This document shows positions 18,026-26,356 of a DNA stretch of 35,863 nucleotides, piece by piece. The translations under genes and the position numbers were made by a program. The stretch's first letter is position 1. Each line of letters begins with the position of its first letter. Under the pieces are notes generated by a model, which saw only the letters and a list, made by a program, of their open reading frames with translations, ran no database searches and was not told the DNA's origin. Source of the DNA: Pseudocoprococcus catus (GTDB taxonomy: Bacteria; Bacillota; Clostridia; Lachnospirales; Lachnospiraceae); the NCBI RefSeq assembly GCF_902381825.1, contig NZ_LR698973.1:2923626-2959488 (forward strand), read 5' to 3'.

Positions 18026-18153
18026 TGTAAGTCCTCCTGTATTTTATGCATTGTTTAACATTGTCAATCGGTTATATTTTATAGTATTTTCATCAATATG
18101 TCCATCCGTAAAAATAGAAAACAACCAGCTGAAAAAATAAATCATAATTTTTG

Positions 18154-18182
18154 TTGCATGAAGTCGGTGAAGGTGTTACGAT
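18154..18182 (+). promoter_or_regulatory. Promoter for the DUF1846 gene
   Basis: TTGCAT, 17 bases, TACGAT. It lies inside the longer open frame and supports the start at 18214. Confidence 0.55.
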
Positions 18183-18213
18183 TAATAGGAATGTCAAAGA
18201 AAGGGAGAAAAAG

Positions 18214-19701
18214 ATGGGAAAGATAGGATTCGATAATGAAAAATATTTGAATATGCAGTCAGAACATATCAGAGAGAGAATGGCTCAGTTCGGCGGCAAG
18301 CTTTATATGGAATTTGGCGGCAAGCTTTTTGATGATTATCATGCATCCAGGGTTCTTCCGGGATTTCAGCCGGACAGTAAGCTGCAGATGCTTTTGAAGT
18401 TAAAAGACCAGGCAGAGATTGTAATTGCAGTCAGTGCATCTGCTATTGATCAGCACAAGAAGAGAGGCGATATCGGTATTACCTATGATCAGGAAGTATT
18501 GAGACTCATCGACCTTTTCAGAAGTGTGGGACTTTATGTGGGAAGTGTTGTGATCACACAGTATCAGGGACAGCAGTCCGCGGACGGATTTATTAAGCGA
18601 CTGGGTGATCTTGGTGTGGCTGCATACAGACATTATATGATCGAGGGTTATCCGGCGAATATTCCGCTGATTGTCAGTGAGGATGGCTTCGGCAAGAATG
18701 ATTATATTCCGACAGAGCGTTCATTGATCGTTGTGACAGCTCCGGGACCGGGAAGCGGCAAGATGGCAACATGTCTGTCTCAGCTGTATCATGAGCATCA
18801 GCGCGGTATTAAAGCAGGTTATGCGAAGTTTGAGACTTTCCCAATCTGGAATATTCCTCTGAAGCATCCGGTGAATCTTGCTTATGAAGCAGCAACTGCG
18901 GATCTGAATGATGTCAATATGATTGATCCTTTCCATTTGGAAGCCTATGGCAAGGTTGCCATTAATTATAACAGAGACGTTGAGATTTTCCCTGTCCTGC
19001 AGACGATATTTAAGACGATTTCAGGAACATCGCCTTATCAGTCGCCGACAGACATGGGTGTGAATATGGCCGGCAACTGTATTTTTGATGATGAAGCGGT
19101 GAAGAAAGCCGCAAGAGAAGAGATGATCCGCCGTTATTATATTGCCCTTTGTGAGCAGAAGAAGGGCAAGGAGAATAAGGCAGAGATCAGCAAGCTGGAA
19201 ATGCTTCTGAACCAGGAAGGTCTTTCCACTGCAGATTATGCTGTTGCTGTTGCGGCTAAGACAACAGAAGAGGAGACAGGGGAACCGGCAGCAGCCATTG
19301 AACTTCCAGATGGAAGAGTTGTTACCGGCAAGAATAAGGCACTGCTTGGCGCGGCATCCGCAATGCTTTTGAATGCATTGAAAGCCCTGGCGGATATTTC
19401 GGATGATGAACATTTATTGGCATCAGAAGTTATTCGTCCGGTTCAGGAACTGAAGGTGAATTATCTGGGTAATCATAATCCGAGACTGCATACAGATGAA
19501 GTATTGGTTGCTCTTTCTGTCAGTGCGGCCTCCAATGAGAATGCAAAGAAAGCACTGGATTGTCTGCCGAGGTTAAAGAATTGCAATGCACATTGTTCAG
19601 TTATTTTATCATCTGTAGATACAGATATTTTCAGAAGACTTCGTATTAATTTAACGTGCGAACCGAAGTATCAGAACAAGAAACTATTCCATAACAATTA
19701 G
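18214..19701 (+). CDS. DUF1846 family protein
   Basis: The 495-residue protein matches the DUF1846 family, widespread in Firmicutes and of unknown function. Recognisable parts are the start MGKIGFDNEKYL, FGGKLFDDYHASRVLPGF (35-51) and a P-loop-like APGPGSGKM (176-184) followed by LSQLYHEH, which suggests a nucleotide or phosphate site. NPRLHTDEVLVALS lies near the end. ATG 18214 has AAGGGAG 6 bases upstream and a promoter placed correctly; the longer frame from 18151 starts before that promoter. It appears monocistronic. Confidence 0.9.
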   Translation: MGKIGFDNEKYLNMQSEHIRERMAQFGGKLYMEFGGKLFDDYHASRVLPGFQPDSKLQMLLKLKDQAEIVIAVSASAIDQHKKRGDIGITYDQEVLRLIDLFRSVGLYVGSVVITQYQGQQSADGFIKRLGDLGVAAYRHYMIEGYPANIPLIVSEDGFGKNDYIPTERSLIVVTAPGPGSGKMATCLSQLYHEHQRGIKAGYAKFETFPIWNIPLKHPVNLAYEAATADLNDVNMIDPFHLEAYGKVAINYNRDVEIFPVLQTIFKTISGTSPYQSPTDMGVNMAGNCIFDDEAVKKAAREEMIRRYYIALCEQKKGKENKAEISKLEMLLNQEGLSTADYAVAVAAKTTEEETGEPAAAIELPDGRVVTGKNKALLGAASAMLLNALKALADISDDEHLLASEVIRPVQELKVNYLGNHNPRLHTDEVLVALSVSAASNENAKKALDCLPRLKNCNAHCSVILSSVDTDIFRRLRINLTCEPKYQNKKLFHNN

Positions 19702-19713
19702 TGTTGAAAATGA

Positions 19714-19824
19714 ATTCTTGCTCATGAAGAGGAACTTCTGGCAAAAGGCATCGAATACTGCGACTGCCCAGGCTGTACAGCAGGCAAAAAAATTATGGAT
19801 AATAAAGCACTTTTTCTCGCATAA
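19714..19824 (+). pseudogene. Possible 3' gene fragment
   Basis: A 36-codon open stretch with no start codon encodes a Cys-containing piece, LAKGIEYCDCPGCTAGKKIM, that looks like the C-terminal end of a real protein. It is preceded in frame by a stop and has no ribosome site. I could not identify the parent gene; chance is possible. Confidence 0.3.
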
Positions 19825-19875
19825 TAAAAAGGTGATTGACTTAGAAGCAGCATCAAAATGGATATAAGTATAAAG

Positions 19876-19918
19876 AAATCGGGTAAAGATGGAGCGAAAA
19901 TCTTTACTCGATTTTTTT
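19876..19918 (+). terminator. Terminator
   Basis: AAATCGGGTAAAGAT pairs with ATCTTTACTCGATTT over a 9-base loop, followed by a T run. It ends transcription from DUF1846 before the small-gene pair. Confidence 0.85.
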
Positions 19919-20008
19919 GCATTCTGGGAACAGGTGAATAGTATGTGTTTGATAAAATAAAACCATCAAGAAACAATAAATAATTGTGAGAAAGAAAAGA
20001 GGTAGCAT

Positions 20009-20206
20009 ATGTTGGGATTAATGAAGTTTAAGAAGTTATTCTGGAAAAAGTCTGATGAACATGACAAACTCGACGAACTTGATCATGAGTTTATTGCTGG
20101 TTTTACGAAGAGAGAAATCATCAGAATGATACAGAATATGTCTGATGAAGAACTTGACAAAGCATCTGCGGATATTGACAAACGCATTGCTGAATTAGAA
20201 AAATAA
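20009..20206 (+). CDS. Small hypothetical protein (65 aa)
   Basis: Unrecognised. The protein is charged and helical with no membrane span. A basic N-terminus (KFKKLFWKK) leads into an acidic stretch and a helical tail MSDEELDKASADIDKRIAELEK that may form a coiled coil. An AGAGG site precedes the ATG. A second small gene follows after 15 bases with its own strong ribosome site, so the two are likely an operon. Confidence 0.65.
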   Translation: MLGLMKFKKLFWKKSDEHDKLDELDHEFIAGFTKREIIRMIQNMSDEELDKASADIDKRIAELEK

Positions 20207-20221
20207 AAGGAGGTATGAATC

Positions 20222-20626
20222 ATGTGGTGGATATTGGTGATAATTATTATTGCTGTAGTGGTCATGGGATCTGAAAATGAAGGTAAATATAAGGAAGATA
20301 AATATAAAGAAGATGAACAGAAACAATGGGAAAAACAAATTGCACCATATGCACGTGTCAAATATGCCAAAATTACATATGTGCCACATAGCCCTTATGG
20401 AGAGAAATTTACACTGGTTCATCAAATAGATGTGAAGACTGATTCTATATATGGCAGGTGGTATAGATATTTTGTTGACAGTTCAGCTTTTACAGACTGT
20501 TCAAAACAGAGAATTATTTTATTAGATGAGAACAAAAAAGAAATACCATTGCAGAAAAATGTGCATATGATGTGTGAAAAATTGGCAGAAGGCTGTGGCA
20601 ACATCGTTCTTACATTCGATGCATAG
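20222..20626 (+). CDS. Small membrane-anchored hypothetical protein (134 aa)
   Basis: Unrecognised. One N-terminal membrane span (residues 2-15, WWILVIIIIAVVVM) is followed by a highly charged Lys/Glu/Asp linker and a compact, probably beta-rich domain (VKYAKITYVPHSPYGEKFTLVHQIDVKT). The end has a Cys pair (MMCEKLAEGCGNIVLTFDA). AAAGGAGGT gives a near-perfect ribosome site. The likely product is a membrane-tethered partner of the 65-residue protein. The att-like repeat begins 3 bases after its stop. Confidence 0.7.
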   Translation: MWWILVIIIIAVVVMGSENEGKYKEDKYKEDEQKQWEKQIAPYARVKYAKITYVPHSPYGEKFTLVHQIDVKTDSIYGRWYRYFVDSSAFTDCSKQRIILLDENKKEIPLQKNVHMMCEKLAEGCGNIVLTFDA

Positions 20627-20628
20627 GT

Positions 20629-20645
20629 AGAAGAGCGCGAGACGG
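20629..20645. repeat. Left att-like direct repeat (tRNA-Gly 3' end copy)
   Basis: The 17 bases AGAAGAGCGCGAGACGG are identical to 26541-26557, which is the 3' end of a tRNA-Gly gene plus 6 flanking bases. A duplicated tRNA 3' end is typical of a site-specific integration scar. Confidence 0.6.
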
Positions 20646-20776
20646 CGCACAACGTCCAGTGGACGTTGGTTATGCGCGGACCGGAGTGGAACGGAGAAGC
20701 TGAAGGTCCAGTGGACCTTCGCTAGCGCCGACCGAAGCGGAGCGAAGACCTCGAACGTTCGAGTCCGGCAGGACTC
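20646..20776. repeat. Left palindromic repeat block
   Basis: A series of perfect palindromes: AACGTCC-AGT-GGACGTT (20651-20667), GAAGGTCC-AGT-GGACCTTC (20702-20720), CTCGAACGTTCGAG (20750-20763) and GAGTCC-GGCA-GGACTC (20761-20776). The modules recur in changed order at 26357-26499, on the other side of the accessory segment. Confidence 0.7.
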
Positions 20777-20801
20777 GTTTATACAAAAAAAGGTATCCTA
20801 G

Positions 20802-20838
20802 AAGGGAGAGGCTTCGTAAGGAAGTCCTCTCCCTTTGG
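20802..20838. terminator. Hairpin terminator before the TnpV remnant
   Basis: AAGGGAGAGG pairs with CCTCTCCCTT over a 14-base loop; a short T-rich stretch follows. Confidence 0.6.
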
Positions 20839-20902
20839 CTTTTGTAATCAGCCGGAATGATTGGATTGTAGGTAAAATCAATCATAATTGGAGGATTACA
20901 AA

Positions 20903-21127
20903 ATGGATAAGTACATTTATGACGAGAAAAACGGACTTTGGTATGAATTGCAGGGCGATTACTATCTTCCCTGCCTGAAACTGCCTAAAGAAGAATCAAG
21001 GCATATCGGCGTATGGGGACAGCGACACTTACTCAAAGCGGAAAACCAAATGCTGTGGGTGCAGAAGATGAACAACATCCACAATGCTGCTATGGAGGTT
21101 GTTTCAAACGATTTGATTTACGCATAA
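20903..21127 (+). pseudogene. TnpV remnant with internal deletion
   Basis: The 74-residue product starts MDKYIYDEKNGLWYELQGDY and ends LKAENQMLWVQKMNNI...EVVSNDLIYA, both ends typical of TnpV, a small accessory protein of clostridial mobile elements. From memory the family is about 110-125 residues. Here the family N-terminus (GVWGQRHL) runs straight into the C-terminal LKAENQ block, so about 40-50 residues from the middle are missing in frame. A GGAGG site is retained. It marks the segment as mobile-element-derived. Confidence 0.75.
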
Positions 21128-21137
21128 CAAACAATCG

Positions 21138-21172
21138 GAAAGGCTGCTGTCAACAGACGGCGGCTTTTCCTT
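21138..21172 (+). terminator. Terminator after the TnpV remnant
   Basis: GGAAAGGCTGCTGTC pairs with GACGGCGGCTTTTCC over a 4-base loop, followed by TTT. Confidence 0.75.
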
Positions 21173-21281
21173 TGCGGGTAGTATTCAAGAAGTCATAAAG
21201 TTTTGTGAGTAATGGAAGAAGCCAGCGTTTGCGGAAATGTCACAATTTACGGAGGTAAAGTTTCAAATACCGATTGTCTTT

Positions 21282-21320
21282 TTGTACTTGCTGTGATATT
21301 ATTAGTATATATACTAATAA
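21282..21320 (+). promoter_or_regulatory. Promoter and operator for the TetR/adhesin pair
   Basis: TTGTAC at 21282 is followed 18 bases later by TATATA. The -10 lies in a perfect 22-bp palindrome (21299-21320) centred on TATATA with TTATTAG arms. It is a probable TetR operator for autoregulation. Confidence 0.65.
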
Positions 21321-21341
21321 AATTGAAGAGAGGTGATATAT

Positions 21342-22046
21342 TTGCGAAGAGACAGCAGCGAAACAAAGAGGAAAATACTGACCGTATGCGTCCGTCTCTT
21401 TTTGGAGCAGGGGTATAAAAACACCACTGTCAGTCAGATTGTGGACGAGGCAGGTGTGGCAAGGGGAAGCTATTTGAATCTGTTTCCTACCAAGGACAGA
21501 ATTTTGCTGGAATTAACCGAAACGATGTTCGGCGGACAGTTCGGCGTGGCAAGAAGCATTGCAGACAGCAAGCTGCCGCCAGTTTACGCCTATGCGGTGG
21601 AAACGGCGATCCAACTGACACTGACCGAGCTGAACGAGAACCTGCGGGAAATCTACATCGAAGCCTATTCCCTGCCCGACACATCGGAATATATTTATCT
21701 GCATACCACGGCAGAGCTGAAGCAGATTTTTGGTGTGAATTTTCCCGATAATACCGAGAGCGACTTTTACGAGATGGAAATCGGCACGGCGGGACTGATG
21801 CGCAGCTATATGGCGAGAAAATGTGATATTCATTTTCCGTTGGAACGCAAGCTCAGCCGCTTTTTGACGGCGGCAATGCGGGTGTATCGGATACCGGAGG
21901 CGGAACAGGAAAATGTGCTTGCCTTTATTCAATCACTGGATATCAAGGCAATTGCTACAGAGGTTATGTATAAGCTGTTTGCCATGTTGGAAATGAAATA
22001 CGATTTTAAGCTGTCAAAGAACGGCGAAATGGAGGAAACAAGATGA
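21342..22046 (+). CDS. TetR family transcriptional regulator
   Basis: The 234-residue protein has a TetR helix-turn-helix (KRKILTVCVRLFLEQGYKNTTVSQIVDEAGVARGSYLNLFPTKD) and a helical ligand-binding domain of normal size. The start is a TTG with GAGAGGTGA upstream; a GTG at 21333 overlaps that site. Its stop overlaps the surface-protein start by 4 bases (ATGA), so the two are translationally coupled. GC content is visibly higher than in the flanking genes, suggesting transfer. Coupling of a TetR regulator to a large surface protein is unusual; the palindrome upstream is its likely site. Confidence 0.9.
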   Translation: MRRDSSETKRKILTVCVRLFLEQGYKNTTVSQIVDEAGVARGSYLNLFPTKDRILLELTETMFGGQFGVARSIADSKLPPVYAYAVETAIQLTLTELNENLREIYIEAYSLPDTSEYIYLHTTAELKQIFGVNFPDNTESDFYEMEIGTAGLMRSYMARKCDIHFPLERKLSRFLTAAMRVYRIPEAEQENVLAFIQSLDIKAIATEVMYKLFAMLEMKYDFKLSKNGEMEETR

Positions 22047-25000
22047 AGAAACGATTATTCAGTATCCTGCTTGCTCTGTGCATGGTGCTCTGCCTTGTGC
22101 CGACCACGGCATTTGCCGAGAGCGAGACGGAAGAACCGCCTGTTTGCAGCTGTGAAACGGCCTGCACGACGGACAACATGAACAAGGAATGCCCTGTCTG
22201 TGGAGCGGAGAATGCCATACCGCAGAACTGCGGTCAATACATCCCTGTTGAGGACCGAACCGGCGAAAACGGCAGCACCGAGAGAGCCGATGATCCGAAT
22301 GGTCCCACAGAGCTGAGTGCCGCAGATCAGGTACAGGCCATGATCGACGGTTTACCGAATGCAGAAGAAATCACTGAAGATAACGCCGAAGAAGTCAAGG
22401 CGCAGCTTGAGGCCATCGACGAGGCGAAGGAGAAGCTCTCCGACGAGGAAATCGATGAGCTGGATATGACCCGGTATGCGGAAGCTGCCGCTGCATTGGG
22501 GGCGCTGGCTGCGCCAATGCTATTGGCTAATGATTCGCCTGACGAGCAGTTTTCCCTCGCTCCCGGCGGCAGATATTACTTTGACCTATCAGCGATGAAT
22601 ATTCCCGGAACGGCAAACGGCGATCTGCCGGACAGCACCCTGCACTATGTTCCCTTTACCTACGCAGGAACGGTGGACGCCTACAAGCTCACATCAGCAA
22701 TGGCAACCACCGAGGAGCATGCAGAGCAGAACAAATATGACCACAGCCTGTTTATTGCGGACTACAATGTGACCTTTAATGTAGACTGGAATCAGTTGAA
22801 CGAAAAACAAATGATTTTCGGCACACCCTATACCAGCTACGGCGTGAACTACACCATGCGGGCGCCGTCGGCAGGGAGTCAGTCTAATAATAATAATGGC
22901 AAAGACGATAGTAGTACGCGAGGCATCCCGAAAAGCAACGAATGGGATGCGATTTTAGATAAGGCAAATCAAGACTGGAAGGATAATACATCTGGGTATA
23001 TCAAAAACTGGTCACGTAAGTATTCCTTTGGACAGGACAACCATGCTGATGCGTCGATCCGTGCGGTTCGCGGGCACGGTTCGGCCCGCTACTGGCGCAG
23101 CTACTATGCTTCGTACTCCCTCCTGTTTGTCGGTTTCCGCCCCGTGCTTGAAATCCTGAACGCTGACACACTGGATTCTGACGGACTGAAGGTCGTTACC
23201 CTTGACCTGAACGGCGGCAAGCTGGGCGGCAGCTCCGATGCTATTCACATCATCGTGAAAAACGGCAGCAAGTTTACCGCGCCTGCATCCAACGGCCTGA
23301 CCCGTCCGGCCGGAAATACAGGCAGCTACTTCATGTGGCTTGGCAGCGACGGCAAGCTCTACGCGCCCGGTGCCAACGTTCCGGCGGAAGTTACCAAGCT
23401 CACGGCGCAGTTTGCTTTATCAGAGCAGTTTTCCCTCACCCCCGGCGGCAGATATTATTTTGACCTCTCCGGCGCAAACATCCCCGGAACGGCAAACGGC
23501 AGTCTGCCGGACACGACGCTCCACTATGTTCCCTTTACTTATGCCGGAACGATAGAAGCCTACAAGCTCACGTCTGCGATGGCGACCACCGAGGAGTATG
23601 CACAGCGGGAAAAATATCCCCACAGCCTGTTTGTGGCGGACTATGTCGTAACGCATACGGTAAGCTGGAATGACTTAGATACTGCGAGTCTGATTTTCGG
23701 CAAGGACTATGTCGCCGGCAGCGTGGACTATACGCTGCGTGCGCCGTCCGTGGGAAGTAGTTATACAGGCTCAGGTGATTCAGAACGCGGCACGCCCAAA
23801 AGCAACGAATGGGATAAGATACTGGATAAGGACGACGGATATATCAAAAACTGGGGGAAGATGCTTTCGTGTGGACAAGATACTACTATAAGAATTTCGG
23901 CGTCGTTCCGTGCGGTTCGCGGGTGGAAGCGTTCGGCCCGTTTCTGGACCAGCTACAATACCTCTTACCAGACCTTCGGCTTCCGCCCCGTCCTTGAAGT
24001 CCCGAACCCCGGCACGCTGGGCGCTGACGGGCTGAAAGCCGTTACCCTCAACCTTGGCGGCGGCAAGCTGGGCGGCAGCTCCGATGCTATTCACATCATC
24101 GTGAAAAACGGCAGCAAGTTTACCGCGCCCGCATCCGGCGGTTTGACCCGCCCGGCCGGAGATACAGGCAGTTACTTTATGTGGCTTGACGGCAATGGCA
24201 ATTCCTACGCCCCCGGCGGCAGTGTTCCTGCTGATGTGACGAAACTGACGGTGCAGTGGACAGCCCCGACCTATACCGTCACGCTGAACGCGGGCAACGG
24301 CACTATCAACAGCGGCAATGTCACCGAATACACCTACGGCGTGGGTGCAACACTCCCGACAGATGTGACGCGCACCGGGTACACCTTCAAGGGCTGGTAT
24401 TACAACGAAAATCTGACCGGCTCTCCTGTTACGGCAATCGGCGACACCGAAACGGGCAACAAGGAATATTGGGCGAAGTGGGAAATCAATCAATATACCG
24501 TCACAGTCAAGCCCGAAAACGGCGAAGCGGATATTACCATAACGCAGGATTACGGCACACCGATTACCGCTCCGACCCTGACAAGAGAGGGCTATCAGTT
24601 CAACGGCTGGGATAAAGCATTCCCGACAACCATGCCTGCGGAGAATCTGACAATCACGGCGCTGTGGCGTGACATTGCGGTGCCTACAGGCGAAATCAAG
24701 ATTGCCGAAAACGACTGGAAGTCTTTCCTCAACACCATCACCTTCGGTTTGTTCTTTAAGGATACGCAGACGGTAACTGTTACGGCCACTGACAACAGCG
24801 GCGAGACGGTGACAATTGAATACTTGCTGAGCGAAAAGGCGCTTGCCGAATCGGAACTTGCGGGAATGACCTTTACGGCATATTCCGCACCGTTCAGTAT
24901 CAATCCCGATAACGAGTATGTTATTTATGCAAAACTGACCGATACCAGCGGAAACGTTGCCTACATTAACACAAACGGTATTGTGCTTGACGGAACAAGC

Positions 25001-26254
25001 CCCGTTATCACCGGCATTGAAGCCGGCAAAACCTATTGCGCGGCACAGACTATTACCGTTGACGAAAAATATATCGGCACAGTGAAGGTGAACGGTACGG
25101 AAGTCATCCTTGATGAAAACGGTCAATTTATTCTCTCTCCCGCAAGCGGTGAGCAGACGATTGTTGTGACCGACAAGGCAGGCAATGAAACAAGGGTTAT
25201 CGTAACCGTGAACGACGGACACACCTACGAGTGGCAGAGTGAAAACGGGCAGTATTGGCAGAAGTGTAAATTCTGCAATCACGAAACTGCAAAAAAGGAT
25301 ATTCCGACCATTAACATCAGTGGTGCAGATAAGGTTTGCCGGACGCAGGATTACAAGTTCAGCTTTACCCTGCCGGAAGGAGCGACGGATGCAGCCTATG
25401 GGTATGAGTTTATCGGACTTGGTGATGGCCCTCTTACGCCGACCGTTGAGAATGGTTTGTACAGCGGTATCATAAAAGCATCCACATATCCGGCGGAAGA
25501 AAACAGCTTTAAGCTGATCGTAAGTGCAAAGACCGCTGACGGCTTTGACTTCTCTGCCGAAAAGACGGTTACCATTCAAAACGAGCACACCGGCGGAACA
25601 GCAACCTGCATCGAGCAGGCAACCTGTGAGATTTGTGGTGAGAAATACGGCGATCTGAAACCGCACAGCTACTCACCCGATTGGTCAACGGATGAAACCA
25701 ACCATTGGCACGAGTGTACCGAGTGCAGAGCAAAAACGGATGAAGTCGAGCACACGGATGGTAACAAAGATCACAAGTGCGATGTTTGCGAAAAGATTTT
25801 GAGTGAGTGCACCGATACCAATAAGGATCATAAGTGCGACCTCTGCGGCAAGACACTCAGTGAGCACTCCGGCGGTAAGGCCACCTGCAAGGACAAGGCA
25901 AAGTGTGAGTTCTGCGGCGAAAGCTATGGAGAGCTGAATGTAAACAACCACTCTGATTTGAAACACTTCCCGGCAGTGGCGGCGACCAAGACTGCCGAGG
26001 GCAATATCGAGTATTGGTACTGCTCCGGTTGCAAGAAGTATTACAAGGACGCTGCGGCAACACAGGAAATCAAGCAGGCCGATACCGTAACGGCGAAGCG
26101 GCCCAGCGGCACCATCACACCCGGTGCCGACAAGTCTCCGCAGACGGGAGATAACTCCAATCTTTTGTTGTGGATTGCTCTGCTGTTTATCAGCGGCGGT
26201 GCGGTAACAGCAACAACCGTTTACGGCAGAAAGAAAAAGCGCAGCGTAAAGTAA
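22043..26254 (+). CDS. Large secreted surface protein with SPQTG sorting signal
   Basis: The 1403-residue protein has a signal peptide (MKKRLFSILLALCMVLCLVPTTAFA) and a Cys-rich segment (about 34-66). Two tandem units of about 290 residues follow (168-459 and 461-741), each running from GGRYYFDLS to GFRPVLE and SDAIHIIVKNGSKFTAPAS. Next are two InlB/Listeria-Bacteroides-type repeats (about 744-875, GYTFKGWYYN, GYQFNGW) and an Ig-like part. Several CxxC clusters (DHKCDVCEK, DHKCDLCGK, CEFCGES) precede SPQTGDNSN, a hydrophobic span and RKKKRS. SPQTG differs from LPXTG and resembles motifs cleaved by Clostridioides difficile SrtB. It is likely wall-anchored and adhesive. Higher GC and codon use unlike the chromosome suggest acquisition. 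Confidence 0.88.
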   Translation: MKKRLFSILLALCMVLCLVPTTAFAESETEEPPVCSCETACTTDNMNKECPVCGAENAIPQNCGQYIPVEDRTGENGSTERADDPNGPTELSAADQVQAMIDGLPNAEEITEDNAEEVKAQLEAIDEAKEKLSDEEIDELDMTRYAEAAAALGALAAPMLLANDSPDEQFSLAPGGRYYFDLSAMNIPGTANGDLPDSTLHYVPFTYAGTVDAYKLTSAMATTEEHAEQNKYDHSLFIADYNVTFNVDWNQLNEKQMIFGTPYTSYGVNYTMRAPSAGSQSNNNNGKDDSSTRGIPKSNEWDAILDKANQDWKDNTSGYIKNWSRKYSFGQDNHADASIRAVRGHGSARYWRSYYASYSLLFVGFRPVLEILNADTLDSDGLKVVTLDLNGGKLGGSSDAIHIIVKNGSKFTAPASNGLTRPAGNTGSYFMWLGSDGKLYAPGANVPAEVTKLTAQFALSEQFSLTPGGRYYFDLSGANIPGTANGSLPDTTLHYVPFTYAGTIEAYKLTSAMATTEEYAQREKYPHSLFVADYVVTHTVSWNDLDTASLIFGKDYVAGSVDYTLRAPSVGSSYTGSGDSERGTPKSNEWDKILDKDDGYIKNWGKMLSCGQDTTIRISASFRAVRGWKRSARFWTSYNTSYQTFGFRPVLEVPNPGTLGADGLKAVTLNLGGGKLGGSSDAIHIIVKNGSKFTAPASGGLTRPAGDTGSYFMWLDGNGNSYAPGGSVPADVTKLTVQWTAPTYTVTLNAGNGTINSGNVTEYTYGVGATLPTDVTRTGYTFKGWYYNENLTGSPVTAIGDTETGNKEYWAKWEINQYTVTVKPENGEADITITQDYGTPITAPTLTREGYQFNGWDKAFPTTMPAENLTITALWRDIAVPTGEIKIAENDWKSFLNTITFGLFFKDTQTVTVTATDNSGETVTIEYLLSEKALAESELAGMTFTAYSAPFSINPDNEYVIYAKLTDTSGNVAYINTNGIVLDGTSPVITGIEAGKTYCAAQTITVDEKYIGTVKVNGTEVILDENGQFILSPASGEQTIVVTDKAGNETRVIVTVNDGHTYEWQSENGQYWQKCKFCNHETAKKDIPTINISGADKVCRTQDYKFSFTLPEGATDAAYGYEFIGLGDGPLTPTVENGLYSGIIKASTYPAEENSFKLIVSAKTADGFDFSAEKTVTIQNEHTGGTATCIEQATCEICGEKYGDLKPHSYSPDWSTDETNHWHECTECRAKTDEVEHTDGNKDHKCDVCEKILSECTDTNKDHKCDLCGKTLSEHSGGKATCKDKAKCEFCGESYGELNVNNHSDLKHFPAVAATKTAEGNIEYWYCSGCKKYYKDAAATQEIKQADTVTAKRPSGTITPGADKSPQTGDNSNLLLWIALLFISGGAVTATTVYGRKKKRSVK
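22544..23420 (+). repeat. Surface-protein tandem unit 1
   Basis: First of two ~290-codon units. Unit ends are highly similar to unit 2, and about 70 bases encoding GGKLGGSSDAIHIIVKNGSK are identical in both. The middle, before GFRPVLE, is divergent and more AT-rich. Confidence 0.85.
23423..24265 (+). repeat. Surface-protein tandem unit 2
   Basis: Second unit, same order as unit 1. The RAVRG...SARFW...GFRPVLE stretch resembles C-type-lectin/formylglycine-enzyme-like folds, by eye only. Confidence 0.85.
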
Positions 26255-26272
26255 AATCAAATGTTTAACCCA

Positions 26273-26306
26273 AGGGCGGCTGTCGGAAACGGCAGCCGTC
26301 TTTCCT
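26273..26306 (+). terminator. Terminator after the surface-protein gene
   Basis: GGCGGCTGTCG pairs with CGGCAGCCGTC (wobbles) over GAAA, followed by TTTCC. Confidence 0.75.
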
Positions 26307-26356
26307 GTCACAATATACCGAAAAAGATTGCGGCTGCGCCGTTCCAGTGCAGTGTC

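Noticed and set aside
18151..18213. Longer N-terminus for the DUF1846 protein
   Set aside because: The extra 21 codons cover the promoter; ATG 18214 has the ribosome site and the family-typical MGKIGF start.
21212..21418. A 68-codon frame with a hydrophobic stretch upstream of the TetR gene
   Set aside because: The hydrophobic part is the AT-rich promoter/operator, and the frame overlaps the TetR start out of frame.
23780..25666. A 628-codon open frame antisense to the surface-protein gene
   Set aside because: It follows from the GC-rich third positions of the sense gene, has no ribosome site or recognisable domain, and the sense frame has clear domains throughout.
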